Counted from the stretch's first letter, positions 1 to 9,120 are shown. The stretch: DNA of 64,000 nt from a bacterium (GCA_017652265.1 JAGCBH010000029.1:1-64000); one strand, 5' to 3'. Notes: a model not told the origin generated them from the letters alone. A program made the numbers and translations.

Positions 1-290
1 ATTTAATCTACGCTAACTTACGTTCGCGTCTGTTCTTTTGAATCATTTTCTACTAGAATTAACAAGTTATTCTTTGTCTTTCGCTATTCTGTTTTCAATG
101 TGCGTTACTGTTTGTATTCTTATCTGAAATAACAAGGCCGGGTAAAATATTAACCTGTTTTCGGTTACCACCCAAACTGTCAACGCTTTTGCTGCTGACA
201 ACCTTTATTATTTCGGCTTAACCTAATCGCACAAAAGCTTGTACGCTCAAGTGCGCAATTTATTTTTTCACGAACATTTTCTTATGTCAA
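1..290 (-). other. Non-coding, structured left edge; possible rRNA-operon leader or spacer
   Basis: No convincing protein gene lies here. The stretch is less AT-rich than most intergenic DNA in this window and holds several short inverted repeats, such as GGTAACC/GGTTA around 150-170. Read on the minus strand it contains CACATTGAAAACAGAATA near 93-110, which resembles the TTGAAAACTGAATA-type segment of rRNA leaders and 16S-23S spacers. A TTGACA hexamer is at 290-285 on the minus strand, but I could not find a convincing -10 partner. If the idea is right, an rRNA gene would lie off the left edge on the minus strand. No rRNA sequence itself is visible. Confidence 0.25.
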
Positions 291-305
291 TTTAATTTTT
301 ACGAT

Positions 306-368
306 TTGTAAACGAATATTAACAATTTTTTTAAAATTATTAAAGAAATTATAAATATATGCCGATAT
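306..368 (+). promoter_or_regulatory. SigD/FliA-like promoter with upstream inverted repeat
   Basis: TAAAGAAA at 341-348 and GCCGATAT at 361-368 are separated by 12 bp. This is TAAA-N16-GCCGATAT, an excellent match to the flagellar sigma-28 (SigD/FliA) consensus, 55 bp before the ATG at 424. A 20-bp inverted repeat (TTGTAAA at 306-312, TTAACAA at 319-325) sits exactly 15 bp upstream of TAAAG. The paralogous gene at 55675 has the same arrangement with identical spacings, which argues against chance. Confidence 0.75.
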
Positions 369-423
369 ACAGATTAATCGAACTGTAATAAATGTATTGT
401 AAAAAATTACCGAAAGGAAAACA

Positions 424-2511
424 ATGGGTTTAGCAGCATCACAGGCAAGATTTTTAGGTATAACAGCAAGAAAGAACGCTTGCGAACTCCGCTCCATGGA
501 AATTGCTCAGGAGCGTTTGTCTGTGTCTAATCAATTAAGTCAGGCAAGTCAGAACTATATGACAAGCCTTAATGCAACTAAGCTTATTTGGAATCCTGAA
601 CGTACTGACGATTATATTTATCAATTGGATTATGCCAGTATGTCCAGACCGTCAGCTTATAATGATTTTAATCTTCAACTTTTGACTAATATAAAAGGGC
701 AAACAGTTTTAGATACCTCGTTTTATGAGGCTCTATGCAATTTACCGAATGGCGCAAAATTCAAAGGAGAAGATGGATCTTATCACTCTTTTGATGATTA
801 TAAAAACGGTGGTATTGAAAGATCTGAAGCTAACTTTAAAAAGTTTATTCAAGCATTAAATGAGCAGGGAATAATTAATAATGCTTATATGCAGGAAATG
901 TTTTCTGCAATGAATTATACGTCGTCCAATGCTGATTCTGTGGCGTATGCGCCTAATAACGGTTTTGGCGAAAACTTGGCGAATATTGGGGAGGTTTATT
1001 CAACTGATCTTATGGGATTGTGTGAATACGTTGATGACTTTACTATATTCTCCCAAAATGAAGATGATGGCGGTTATTTGCAAGACTTGTATAATAAATA
1101 CGGATCAAATCCGATAGCTCCGACTCCTTACGATATGGCAAATGATGTTTATGAAGCTTTGACCTTTGAAGATTTTCTTTCAACAGTATATAGTATGGAA
1201 AATCATAGTACCGGATCAACGGGTATATCGGTAGTACAAAATGCTGTAACTCCTCAGCCGGCGGAAGTTTATTTCAAAGCAGCCTTAAGAGATAATGGCG
1301 GTGATTTTACTCATGAATGGCACGTAGATGATCATACTGATCAGACGCATGTATATCATAACATACCGGACTGGAGTATAACAGATGACTTTCAATTGAA
1401 TTTTGCTGATTTAATGGGTAAAAATGATGTTGCTCTTGTTGGGTATTACAGATGCAAATATGGCGTTAATGGCGGTAATTATTACAATATAGAACAACAA
1501 GGTGCTACTAGTGCGGACTTTATAAAATCAATTGATTCATTTGTTGATAATCTTGTGTATTTGGCAAAAAATTTCTTTGAATATGATGGAGGAGAAGATG
1601 CAGAAGCACTTGAACAAACGGTAAGAGTTATTAAGAGCCTGTATAAAAATTCTAATGGGTCACTTAGAACTATTGATGGTAATTTTCAGTATGTTGATGG
1701 TATAGATCATATTGACAGTGCCAGTGGCACTGATGCCGATCGCCCATGGAGTAACATAGATAGTGGTAAACCTGGATATACACATACATATTGTGATAGT
1801 TATAGCGGAGGTGTACCAGACTACAATAATTATTTTATTACTGTAGAACAGACTTCAATTGATAAACAAGGGCATTTAGCTAATGGAGATTATTATCAGG
1901 AATATACAACGGCATATGCTTTAAGTTTATCAAACTTAGCACAAGCATTCTTCACTGAGTATGAAAACCAAAGAGGTGCATGTACCGGCGGATACAATGT
2001 TGCGACCAGTACAGGGTATCTGGGTGATTGTAATTTAATTACTATGGATCAAAACTATGTCTATGACTATATTGACGCAGGAACAACAAATCCGACAGGT
2101 GAAATTACTCAGATTTTGAACTATTTCTCACAAATGTTTAACCAAATTTGTGTTAAAGGCTATACTTATAATCCTGCTGTTGAGGATCCTGCAAAGATGC
2201 AGAATATGATTAAAAACGGATCTCTTATGGTTAGCACAATAGCTGATGATAATTACTTCTATCAATATGATTATCAGGCATACGGTGTTGGCGGCGGATA
2301 CTTTAAGGAAGTTGCAGATGAAGATGCAATAACCGCTGCAGAAGCTGAATACAAAGTAAGACAGGCTCAACTCAATGCAAAAGAAGAAGAATTGGCTGTT
2401 GATATGCAAAACGTTGAAGCTGAACTTGCAGCTTTAACCACCGAATATGACACGGTTAAGAACCTTATCAATAAATCAGTTCAAAAAGACTTCACAACTT
2501 GCGGCGGTTAA
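424..2511 (+). CDS. Large MGLAASQAR-family protein, possibly exported
   Basis: Function is not recognised. The 695-residue product starts MGLAASQARFLGITAR, followed by an amphipathic helical stretch to about residue 60, then a long acidic Asn/Asp/Tyr/Gly-rich middle region. It ends in a coiled-coil helix (about 620-690, AKEEELAVDMQNVEAEL) closing with a VQKDF motif. There is no signal peptide or membrane segment. The same N- and C-terminal modules recur in the 847-residue protein at 55675, while the middles differ. Conserved terminal helices around a variable centre is the topology of flagellar axial proteins, and the SigD-like promoter agrees, but no sequence homology to flagellin or FlgK/FlgL can be claimed. 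The RBS is GAAAGGAAA just before ATG. It overlaps nothing and is convergent with the sugar kinase 12 bp away. Confidence 0.85.
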   Translation: MGLAASQARFLGITARKNACELRSMEIAQERLSVSNQLSQASQNYMTSLNATKLIWNPERTDDYIYQLDYASMSRPSAYNDFNLQLLTNIKGQTVLDTSFYEALCNLPNGAKFKGEDGSYHSFDDYKNGGIERSEANFKKFIQALNEQGIINNAYMQEMFSAMNYTSSNADSVAYAPNNGFGENLANIGEVYSTDLMGLCEYVDDFTIFSQNEDDGGYLQDLYNKYGSNPIAPTPYDMANDVYEALTFEDFLSTVYSMENHSTGSTGISVVQNAVTPQPAEVYFKAALRDNGGDFTHEWHVDDHTDQTHVYHNIPDWSITDDFQLNFADLMGKNDVALVGYYRCKYGVNGGNYYNIEQQGATSADFIKSIDSFVDNLVYLAKNFFEYDGGEDAEALEQTVRVIKSLYKNSNGSLRTIDGNFQYVDGIDHIDSASGTDADRPWSNIDSGKPGYTHTYCDSYSGGVPDYNNYFITVEQTSIDKQGHLANGDYYQEYTTAYALSLSNLAQAFFTEYENQRGACTGGYNVATSTGYLGDCNLITMDQNYVYDYIDAGTTNPTGEITQILNYFSQMFNQICVKGYTYNPAVEDPAKMQNMIKNGSLMVSTIADDNYFYQYDYQAYGVGGGYFKEVADEDAITAAEAEYKVRQAQLNAKEEELAVDMQNVEAELAALTTEYDTVKNLINKSVQKDFTTCGG

Positions 2512-2523
2512 TAATTAAACCTG

Positions 2524-3570
2524 CTATTTTACGATAATTGTTTTGTAATTGGGATTTGATTTTAATTTCTTCTCAATTTCTTTAAATGTCAACAAGCCTT
2601 GTGTTGCGCCGAATTCAGAAACGACACCTGCAGAGTTAACTGATGCGTACATTAATGCCTTTGCGATATCTCCGTCTGTTCTGCTTAATGCTCCGCAAAA
2701 AGTTGAGGCAAAAGCATCGCCGGCGCCAAGCGTTGATACAACAGGCGCATCAAAAACAGGGCAGAAATAATACTTCTTGCCGTCATACGCATACGCTCCG
2801 GCACCTCCGTCAGTTATTACGATCACCTGATAATCTCTTACTTTCAATTTTTTAAGCATCTCTTTGATATCAGGGTGTATGGTTTCTTGAGAGTATTTTT
2901 TTGTGCTTGTATCAGGGCGAACTTCAATCTGAGTTGCCATAGAGGCTTCTTCTTTGTTCATAACTACAACGTGCGCGTAACTTAAAATCTTTGTCAGATA
3001 TTTAAATCCTTTTTTGATACTTGTTGTACCAGCATTGAAGCAAACATACACATCATTTTTTGCTGCAAATTTAACAATTTCATCAAGAATTTTATTACTT
3101 TCACCATTAACAGGTGCAATATATAAGAGTTTTGATTTCTTTATTGCATCAAAATTTATATCTTCTTCTCTAATCATTGCATTTGCACCGCGGTGAGCCA
3201 AAACTGTTCTGTCGCCCTGAAAACTTACAAGTATTATTGAAAAGCCGGTGCTTATTTTCTTATTTTGGACAATGTTTGATAAATCTACTTTTGTCTTTTT
3301 CAGCGAATTAATTATACCGTCAGAGTATATATCATCACCCATTTTTAATATTGTACTTGTTTTATATCCAAGATTTGCAAAATTTACTGCTGTATTAACT
3401 CCTCCGCCCCCGACTTGGGATGCAAAATTTTCAATATCCATTTTGGAGCCATACGGATAACTCATAAAGTTTGAACATTTTTCTTTTCCGCATACCGAAA
3501 CTATTTTTGCATCTTCGCACTGGACAAAAACGTCCATTGTTGCACTTCCTATAGTAATAACATCAGACAT
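2524..3570 (-). CDS. PfkB-family carbohydrate/nucleoside kinase
   Basis: A 348-residue ribokinase-fold kinase that should phosphorylate a sugar or nucleoside with ATP in the cytoplasm. The N-terminal PfkB signature is visible (GGGGVNTAVNFANLGY, about 53-68), as is the C-terminal signature with the catalytic Asp and anion hole (STLGAGDAFASTF, GAGD around 285). Length is slightly above the usual 300-330 residues. Substrate cannot be decided from sequence alone; ribokinase, adenosine kinase and fructokinase-like members all share these motifs. It is the last gene of a three-gene minus-strand run, and its ATG overlaps the end of the upstream radical SAM gene by 8 bp, so translation is probably coupled. 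Confidence 0.9.
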   Translation of the reverse strand: MSDVITIGSATMDVFVQCEDAKIVSVCGKEKCSNFMSYPYGSKMDIENFASQVGGGGVNTAVNFANLGYKTSTILKMGDDIYSDGIINSLKKTKVDLSNIVQNKKISTGFSIILVSFQGDRTVLAHRGANAMIREEDINFDAIKKSKLLYIAPVNGESNKILDEIVKFAAKNDVYVCFNAGTTSIKKGFKYLTKILSYAHVVVMNKEEASMATQIEVRPDTSTKKYSQETIHPDIKEMLKKLKVRDYQVIVITDGGAGAYAYDGKKYYFCPVFDAPVVSTLGAGDAFASTFCGALSRTDGDIAKALMYASVNSAGVVSEFGATQGLLTFKEIEKKLKSNPNYKTIIVK

Positions 3571-4495
3571 TTATAAACTCCTTATATTTGCTTCCCTGAT
3601 AAGTATCCCGCTTAATAAACTCATTGTCAATTTTATTTAAAGTATTAAATTTTTTGCCAAGCCAGCGGGGGGCTATTAAATCTTCTTTAAAGCCGTTTCC
3701 GGTTATACGGTGAATAGTAGTTGTTTCAGGTAAATATTCCAAAAAATCACAGACAGTATTAACGTATTCATCTTCGCTCATAAAACTAACTTCGCCGTTT
3801 TTATACATATCGGAAAGCTTTGTCCCTTTAACGGCACATAACATATGCAGTTTGACGCCGTCAACATTTAACTTTGCAAGAGTTTGGGCAGTCTGCATCA
3901 TTTCATCGTGAGTTTCCCACAAGCCAAGAATAACATGAACGCAAACATTTATTCCTTTTGATTTTGTCATTTCGTATGCTTTTAAGAAACAGCTAAAATC
4001 ATGTCCCCTGTTTATCTTTTCTAATGTCTTGTCATGAACAGACTGCAGGCCATATTCTATCCAAGTTTCATAATCATCTTTGTAGGATGAAATAAGGCTT
4101 AATTTATCATCATCAACACAATCCGGTCTTGTGCCGATAGATATTCCCACAATTTTGTCGTTTTTAAGTGCGGAATTATAAATTTTTTCAAGCTCATTTA
4201 CGGGTTTATATGTGTTTGTATATGCCTGAAAATATGACATAAATTTTTCGGCTCCAAAGCGTTCCGATAGATTTTTAATACCTGTTTCAACCTGCTCCTC
4301 AATTGAAAGCATGTTAGAATGTGCCCTTGAAAAACTGCCGCTTCCGTCACAAAATATACAACCGCCTGATGATAGTGTTCCGTCACGATTTGGGCACGAA
4401 AAACCAGCATCAAGAGTTATTTTATAAACCTTAACGCCGAATTTTTGCTTTAAATGAGAACTGAACTGATTATATCGTTTTTCGTTAAAGGTCAT
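3563..4495 (-). CDS. TIGR01212 (YhcC-like) radical SAM protein
   Basis: A 310-residue radical S-adenosylmethionine enzyme. The 4Fe-4S cluster triad is in the CPNRDGTLSSGGCIFC segment (about 29-44), the extended CX(n)CX2C spacing of the YhcC/TIGR01212 family. This is followed by GIGTRPDC-like SAM-binding strands (here SIGTRPDCVDDD) and the family's HMLCAVKGTKL and HRITGNG segments near the C-terminus. The exact reaction of this family is not settled. The start codon overlaps the stop of the upstream zinc-ribbon gene as TAATG, and its end overlaps the kinase start, so the three genes form a tight operon. Confidence 0.9.
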   Translation of the reverse strand: MTFNEKRYNQFSSHLKQKFGVKVYKITLDAGFSCPNRDGTLSSGGCIFCDGSGSFSRAHSNMLSIEEQVETGIKNLSERFGAEKFMSYFQAYTNTYKPVNELEKIYNSALKNDKIVGISIGTRPDCVDDDKLSLISSYKDDYETWIEYGLQSVHDKTLEKINRGHDFSCFLKAYEMTKSKGINVCVHVILGLWETHDEMMQTAQTLAKLNVDGVKLHMLCAVKGTKLSDMYKNGEVSFMSEDEYVNTVCDFLEYLPETTTIHRITGNGFKEDLIAPRWLGKKFNTLNKIDNEFIKRDTYQGSKYKEFINV

Positions 4496-4668
4496 TAACC
4501 GTTATTTTCTTGATTTTCATCATAAATCGGATAAACATAATGTTCACCGCAATTAGGACAAACGACTTCCTGCTGTTTACCGTCTTCTGTCTGAGCGACT
4601 TCAAATAAAGTTCTGCATCCCGACTGTACACATCTTATTGCCCATACAGGTCTAACTAATCTTGCCAT
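4495..4668 (-). CDS. Small zinc-ribbon-like protein
   Basis: A 57-residue protein beginning MARLVRPVWAIRC. It has two cysteine pairs, CVQSGC (13-18) and CPNC (37-40), spaced as in a zinc ribbon, followed by an acidic Asn/Glu-rich tail. An upstream in-frame ATG exists at 4719, but the start at 4668 has a strong GGAGGG Shine-Dalgarno sequence at the right distance and a plausible N-terminus, so I chose it. First gene of the operon with the radical SAM and kinase genes. A nucleic-acid or protein-binding role is possible; nothing more can be inferred. Confidence 0.75.
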   Translation of the reverse strand: MARLVRPVWAIRCVQSGCRTLFEVAQTEDGKQQEVVCPNCGEHYVYPIYDENQENNG

Positions 4669-4735
4669 ATAAATTTCCCTCCGTACCCGAATATTATCAC
4701 GAATTTTTGCAAAATGCAATTTGTAAATATAAATA

Positions 4736-4769
4736 TTAAAAACGGACAGGTGACAGCCTGCCCGTTTTT
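4736..4769 (-). terminator. Intrinsic terminator
   Basis: AACGGACAGG (4741-4750) and CCTGCCCGTT (4757-4766) form a 10-bp stem with one mismatch and a 6-base loop. It is flanked by A and T runs on both sides. It lies just after the stop of the membrane-protein gene at 4796 on the minus strand and could also act in the plus direction. Confidence 0.8.
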
Positions 4770-4795
4770 ATTTATTAGCTATACCTTAAGTTTTA

Positions 4796-5644
4796 TTATT
4801 TAACTTCAGTATCATTGTTTTGATTTGCTAAAGCTTTCTTAGCTTCTGCCTTAGCAATCATATTTTCTTTCATTCTTCCTGCAAGAGGAGTTGCAATAGC
4901 CGGTGCTACAATACGTTTACCGATAATTGTCTGTAAGAATTGCGGTATCAGCCATACTAAACCTGCAAATGCAGCTGCGTATTTAGGATAGCCCTTACCT
5001 TTATTGCTTTCAAGAGCTTTCTTAATAAGTTTATCCTGAACCGCAATTGCACCGAATCCGAATATTGCTGAGAATGTCGTAGATATAAGACCTACAACAA
5101 GGTCATACAAACCGATAAATTTACGTTTATCAGCCGGCAAATCTTCGTTTGTCATTGCTTGGATAGTATAAACTGTTGTACCTACCATTTCTTTACCTAC
5201 GTTGCCTGCAGCCAGAGCAATTGCAATACCTTTAGGACCTTTCTTTGCAAGGTATTTTATAATTCCGCTGTTTGACCATTTACTAAAGAGTTTTTTAATA
5301 AAATTAGGTACATTATCAGCAGGCACGTTACCTTCACGTGCGAACTTCTTACCTGCATTTGCTAAATCATCCTTAATAGCGCCTAATTTTTCTACTTTAT
5401 CACGCATCAAACCAAGTTCTGCTTCAGTTGCAGGATTTTTAGGTGTACCGTCACGTCTTACTTTAGACAATCTTTTTGCAATTGAATTGTATAACGGATC
5501 GTTAGAAACAGTATCTAAACCAATGTTTGCTCTTTCAAAAGCATCAACAAATTCTTGGGTTGCTTTCGGGTTAATTGTTGAATCACCGAAACTAATCTTT
5601 GAGTTGTTGTTTATATTTTTAATGTTAGGATATATCTTAATCAT
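4796..5644 (-). CDS. Putative membrane protein with N-terminal SFG motif
   Basis: A 282-residue protein of unknown function. It begins MIKIYPNIKNINNNSKISFG, a short non-hydrophobic leader ending in SFG, comparable to several neighbours (5644, 24424, 52469). A basic region follows, then several hydrophobic stretches between about 135 and 260 (for example GIAIALAAGNVGKEMVG and a VVGLISTTFSAIFGFGAIAV segment), and a short Lys/Asn tail. Its start overlaps the stop of the upstream gene as TAATG, so the two membrane proteins are translationally coupled and probably work together. An intrinsic terminator follows. Confidence 0.8.
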   Translation of the reverse strand: MIKIYPNIKNINNNSKISFGDSTINPKATQEFVDAFERANIGLDTVSNDPLYNSIAKRLSKVRRDGTPKNPATEAELGLMRDKVEKLGAIKDDLANAGKKFAREGNVPADNVPNFIKKLFSKWSNSGIIKYLAKKGPKGIAIALAAGNVGKEMVGTTVYTIQAMTNEDLPADKRKFIGLYDLVVGLISTTFSAIFGFGAIAVQDKLIKKALESNKGKGYPKYAAAFAGLVWLIPQFLQTIIGKRIVAPAIATPLAGRMKENMIAKAEAKKALANQNNDTEVK

Positions 5645-6777
5645 TATGCAACCCTCCCATCGGAATTATTTGCTGCTTCAAGAGCTGCAATTTTTTCCTT
5701 CATTTGTTCGTGGGCCAACTTATCCTGTTTTTTGATTTCGTTATGTTTCATCATTTTACCGTAGATAACATTGAGTAAAGTGCATCCTACAAATTGCGAA
5801 ATGAGAACATTTGAAACGATCTTCAAACTTTCACCAACAAGACGTTTGTTGCCGGCTGCTTTTGTATATCTGTCAAAGTGTTTTAATATATTCTTTATAT
5901 TTTCTTCGCTTACGCTGCGTTTAGCCGTGTCTTTCAGAAATTCTTCCAATTGAGTGTGTTGCATTTCTGCGTTCTTCATCTTGTAAAGAATACCTTTTTC
6001 TTCAGCGCTCAGTTTTGCATCACCAAGAACATTATCTGCAAAGGATTCAAAAATTTTCTTAAGTGTGCCGTCAGCATATTTAATATCGTCAACAACTGAT
6101 TCAGCATTTCCTTCTTTTATTGCATTTTTAACAGCATCAGTTTCTAAAAGATTTTGATCCATTATTGCATTTGTCCAGCGTTTAAACATTTTATCGTTTG
6201 TCAGCTGAATTGAAAACATTGTTGCAAATGATAACGGTTGACGATATACAGCATATTTTTTATCTTCTTTGCTTGAATTCTTTTTACCGAAAGGTGAGAA
6301 CAAAATAACCAGAGGCATTACGATGACTGTACCGATACCATACAGTAAGTTGTTTGATAATTCTTCGCCTACCCTATCTACAATGGCGTTTGTTTTATGA
6401 CCTAATCTGTATAAGAAATTGCCTTTCTTTTGTTTGCCCGTATTAATTTCTACTGCATCATTAAATCTGTTTGCAGCAGCATTAATTTTTGCTTCAAGAC
6501 CTTTTTGTTTACCTTGAAGTTTCATCCATTTAGGACGTCTTGCTAATGATATTGCAGATACACAGATAATACCAATACCCAGAGCTGTTCCCAGGATATT
6601 GGTCAGTTTTTTAAATCCAAACTTTTTCTTTTCGCCTTCTTCATTTGCCACATTAACAGCAGCTGACTTGCCGAATTTAATTTCAGCAGGAGTATTTTCC
6701 TCCGGCTTTTCGGCATGCTTAAACGGATTCTTTGCGAAATGGATTTGTGGACTTTGAATTCCGCTAATTTTAACCAT
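5644..6777 (-). CDS. Putative membrane protein, partner of the downstream gene
   Basis: A 377-residue protein of unknown function. The first 40 residues are polar and carry IHFAKNPF and EIKFGKS, the same kind of N-terminal F/G motif as the downstream protein. Membrane segments are predicted around 55-70 (ILGTALGIGIICVSAISLA), 145-165 (GIGTVIVMPLVILFSPFG) and 335-350 (VSNVLISQFVGCTLLNVIYG), with a helical cytoplasmic or periplasmic region between the last two. First gene of a two-gene operon with 4796. The upstream region holds a pair of GTTACAA/TTAACAT heptamers 10 bp apart at 6879-6895, but no clear ATACTTTAT box. Confidence 0.8.
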   Translation of the reverse strand: MVKISGIQSPQIHFAKNPFKHAEKPEENTPAEIKFGKSAAVNVANEEGEKKKFGFKKLTNILGTALGIGIICVSAISLARRPKWMKLQGKQKGLEAKINAAANRFNDAVEINTGKQKKGNFLYRLGHKTNAIVDRVGEELSNNLLYGIGTVIVMPLVILFSPFGKKNSSKEDKKYAVYRQPLSFATMFSIQLTNDKMFKRWTNAIMDQNLLETDAVKNAIKEGNAESVVDDIKYADGTLKKIFESFADNVLGDAKLSAEEKGILYKMKNAEMQHTQLEEFLKDTAKRSVSEENIKNILKHFDRYTKAAGNKRLVGESLKIVSNVLISQFVGCTLLNVIYGKMMKHNEIKKQDKLAHEQMKEKIAALEAANNSDGRVA

Positions 6778-6915
6778 TTTTGCCTCTTTCGATTAACATA
6801 ATGACTCCTATCACACTACATTGATAAATATCCCTAAATTTTATTTTTTGCCCTGTTTAAAACTTTAATTAATTAATTGTTACAAAAATTAACATTTAAA
6901 GTCGTAAAACAGAGC

Positions 6916-6937
6916 AGGAGGGTATTATTACCCTCCT
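6916..6937 (-). terminator. Perfect hairpin at the end of the isomerase gene
   Basis: AGGAGGGTA (6916-6924) and TACCCTCCT (6929-6937) form a perfect 9-bp stem with a 4-base loop overlapping the stop codon of the isomerase gene. There is no immediate T-run on the minus strand (a TTTT follows after about 6 bases), so it may be a weak terminator or an RNA-stabilising hairpin. Confidence 0.45.
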
Positions 6938-8490
6938 ATGTTCAATTTATATTCCCCTTGTTTAAATTTATTTTTGTATGTTTCAACTGATGGCTGCACT
7001 ACTTCCGGAAGTTTTTCCGGTCTTGCTTCATGCCTTTTTAAAAGTGACGTTGAGGTTTCACGTCTAAGCATACCCATATAAACTGTTTCAAAATGTTTTG
7101 TCTGGATATATTCCCCTATTGCTTCAGGTTTAATTTTGTTTCCTTCAACCTCTAAGATTTCCATCTTAAGAGGTGTAGTTTCATTATAAGTTTGCGCAAT
7201 TGCTTTTGTATAAGTCATATAGTTTGAAGAAATCGCAGGATCCATGATTGTCATTACGGTATTGTAAGATTTCCTGTTATTAGGATTATACTGGCCTTCA
7301 GTACCGTAGTGCATTGAATCAGGCGCTTTTCCTATCATAAAGTCAAAATCCTTTAAACTTTCAAGATAAAGCTGTTTTGCCCAGTTTTCCCCTCCACCTT
7401 CAAAGATTCTTCCGAAATATTGCTGCTGAATAGGCTTATAGCCGTATGCTCTTGAAAATACATTGAAAATAGCGCTTTTTGCGGCATTGTTATCTTTGAT
7501 ATTTTCAGGGTTTGTCATCTTTTCGCTTGTTTGTGCTGCAGCCTTTAAAATTCTGACCGATGTATCTTTAGGAACACCTGCATATGCAATTGTAAATAGT
7601 CCCGCATCATCAAACATGCTGAAACGGCCGCCTACATCATCGTGAATGTACAATTCTTTGATGTAATTGTTACTTTCTCCGTTTTTACTTCCTATTTTCC
7701 CTCTCAGATTTTTATCTGTTGCTTTTGCATCGGTACAAATTGCAAAATGTTCCTGAGCTTTCAATTTTGCATCTTCATCGCTAAGGCCGTCTTTTTTGTA
7801 CTCTTCAATTAAAGCATTTTCAAAACGTTTAAATCCGTCTGCGGTTTCAAAAGTAGTACCTGATTTTGAAGCAACCAAAAAGTTCAGTTCTTTAAGATTT
7901 TTGCCAGTTTCAGCTATAAAATTGTTGTAGCTTAACGGATCAATATCAGAGTAAAACATAACTTTACCCTTATTTCCTTCGCCGTTCATATTAAGCAGAA
8001 ATTCAGCAGTGTGTTTTGAACCGCCTATACCTAGAACAACCAATGCCCTTTCGCTGCCGTCAGGATTTTTTCTTGCTTTTAAGGATTGAGCCTGAACATA
8101 AATTTCATCAAGATGGCTGACTCCCGCATCATTTGTCTTTAACTGGTTTGCAGGAAGAGCTACCCATTTTAAGAACTGGCCGTCTCTGTCTTTTCTCTCA
8201 TTAAAATCAACAATAACGTTTTGCATTTTAGGCTCATATTTTGCAACTACATCATCAAAATTTTGAAATTTTGTATCATTTTGCTGCGGCATTCTGAATT
8301 CCTGTTTATAACCTTTAAAACTCAAAGGCGCAACAAGAGTATAAGCCTTGTATGTTTCAACTGGTGTAGGCTTTAAAATATCTCCTGTGTTGTTTGAAGC
8401 AAGTGTAATTGCGGGTTTATATGTATCTTTGTAAGAAATAAGTCCCAAATCAGGCGTCTGTAATGCCGCCAAACTTAATAATGAAATCAT
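6928..8490 (-). CDS. pgi: Glucose-6-phosphate isomerase with N-terminal extension
   Basis: Interconverts glucose-6-phosphate and fructose-6-phosphate. The 520-residue product shows the PGI/SIS signatures VVLGIGGSKHTAEF (about 150), the GGRFSMFDDAGLFTI segment (about 290) and FEGGGENWAKQLYLESL (about 370). The start at 8490 has a good AAAGGAG RBS; the longer frame to 8544 lacks one. The first 70 residues before the isomerase fold are unusual: hydrophobic (MISLLSLAALQTPDLGLISY), then Thr/Asn/Pro-rich, and ending with PLSFKGY, similar to the N-terminal F/G motif of neighbouring putative envelope proteins. The C-terminal part (from about 430, with TKHFETVYMGMLRRE) is present. Single-gene transcript. 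Confidence 0.88.
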   Translation of the reverse strand: MISLLSLAALQTPDLGLISYKDTYKPAITLASNNTGDILKPTPVETYKAYTLVAPLSFKGYKQEFRMPQQNDTKFQNFDDVVAKYEPKMQNVIVDFNERKDRDGQFLKWVALPANQLKTNDAGVSHLDEIYVQAQSLKARKNPDGSERALVVLGIGGSKHTAEFLLNMNGEGNKGKVMFYSDIDPLSYNNFIAETGKNLKELNFLVASKSGTTFETADGFKRFENALIEEYKKDGLSDEDAKLKAQEHFAICTDAKATDKNLRGKIGSKNGESNNYIKELYIHDDVGGRFSMFDDAGLFTIAYAGVPKDTSVRILKAAAQTSEKMTNPENIKDNNAAKSAIFNVFSRAYGYKPIQQQYFGRIFEGGGENWAKQLYLESLKDFDFMIGKAPDSMHYGTEGQYNPNNRKSYNTVMTIMDPAISSNYMTYTKAIAQTYNETTPLKMEILEVEGNKIKPEAIGEYIQTKHFETVYMGMLRRETSTSLLKRHEARPEKLPEVVQPSVETYKNKFKQGEYKLNIGG

Positions 8491-8641
8491 GAGTACTCCT
8501 TTATGCAAAATATCGAGAACTGTGCAGAACTGCAATTCCCACATGTTGATTAAAATACAAACATAATTTTTTTTGTCTATATATTTAACAATTTTTTACA
8601 AATATTCACTATATATAATCTTTTTTTGATATAATTAGGTT

Positions 8642-9115
8642 ATGGGGCAAATAATCAAAAGGGAAAATATAAAGGAGTTTGTTTCCAAACTGCGTATGAG
8701 CGGCAAAACCGTTGTCGTAACAAACGGATGTTTTGACATTCTTCATGTAGGCCATGTCAGATATTTACAAAAATCAAAATCCTTTGGCGATTATCTGATA
8801 GTTATGCTTAATTCGGATAAATCAGTTAAGCTTATCAAGGGCGAAGACCGCCCTATTAACAACGAAAATAACAGAGCTGAGGTCTTATGCGCACTAAGTT
8901 GTGTTGATTTTGTTGTCTTTTTTGATGAAAATAGCCCAGGCAGTCTTATTGACGAAATTAAGCCTGATGTTTATACAAAAGGTGCTGACTATACGATTGA
9001 AACTTTGCCTGAACGTGATATAATTGAGAAAAACGGAATAAAAACAGAATTCATAGAATTTGTTCAGGGACAATCAACAACGAATATAATTAATAAAATA
9101 GGTAATAAGGAGTAA
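8642..9115 (+). CDS. rfaE2: D-glycero-beta-D-manno-heptose 1-phosphate adenylyltransferase
   Basis: A 157-residue nucleotidyltransferase that activates heptose-1-phosphate with ATP to ADP-heptose for LPS core synthesis. The class signature [16 protein letters not shown] contains the catalytic HxGH, and [16 protein letters not shown] plus [14 protein letters not shown] match the RfaE C-terminal domain. The kinase half found fused in E. coli HldE is absent here, as in many lineages. A TATAAT box lies at about 8629-8634, so close to the ATG that the transcript could be nearly leaderless. First gene of the rfaE2-lpxD-lpxC-fabZ run. Confidence 0.88.
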   Translation: MGQIIKRENIKEFVSKLRMSGKTVVVTNGCFDILHVGHVRYLQKSKSFGDYLIVMLNSDKSVKLIKGEDRPINNENNRAEVLCALSCVDFVVFFDENSPGSLIDEIKPDVYTKGADYTIETLPERDIIEKNGIKTEFIEFVQGQSTTNIINKIGNKE

Positions 9116-9120
9116 ATATT

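Noticed and set aside
282-497. Open frame on the minus strand crossing the start of the MGLAASQAR gene
   Set aside because: It overlaps a clear promoter and the beginning of a well-supported gene; composition is typical of chance frames in AT-rich DNA.
5202-5735. 177-codon open frame on the plus strand
   Set aside because: Lies antisense to two coupled membrane-protein genes that have good ribosome-binding sites; the frame is a by-product of their codon use.
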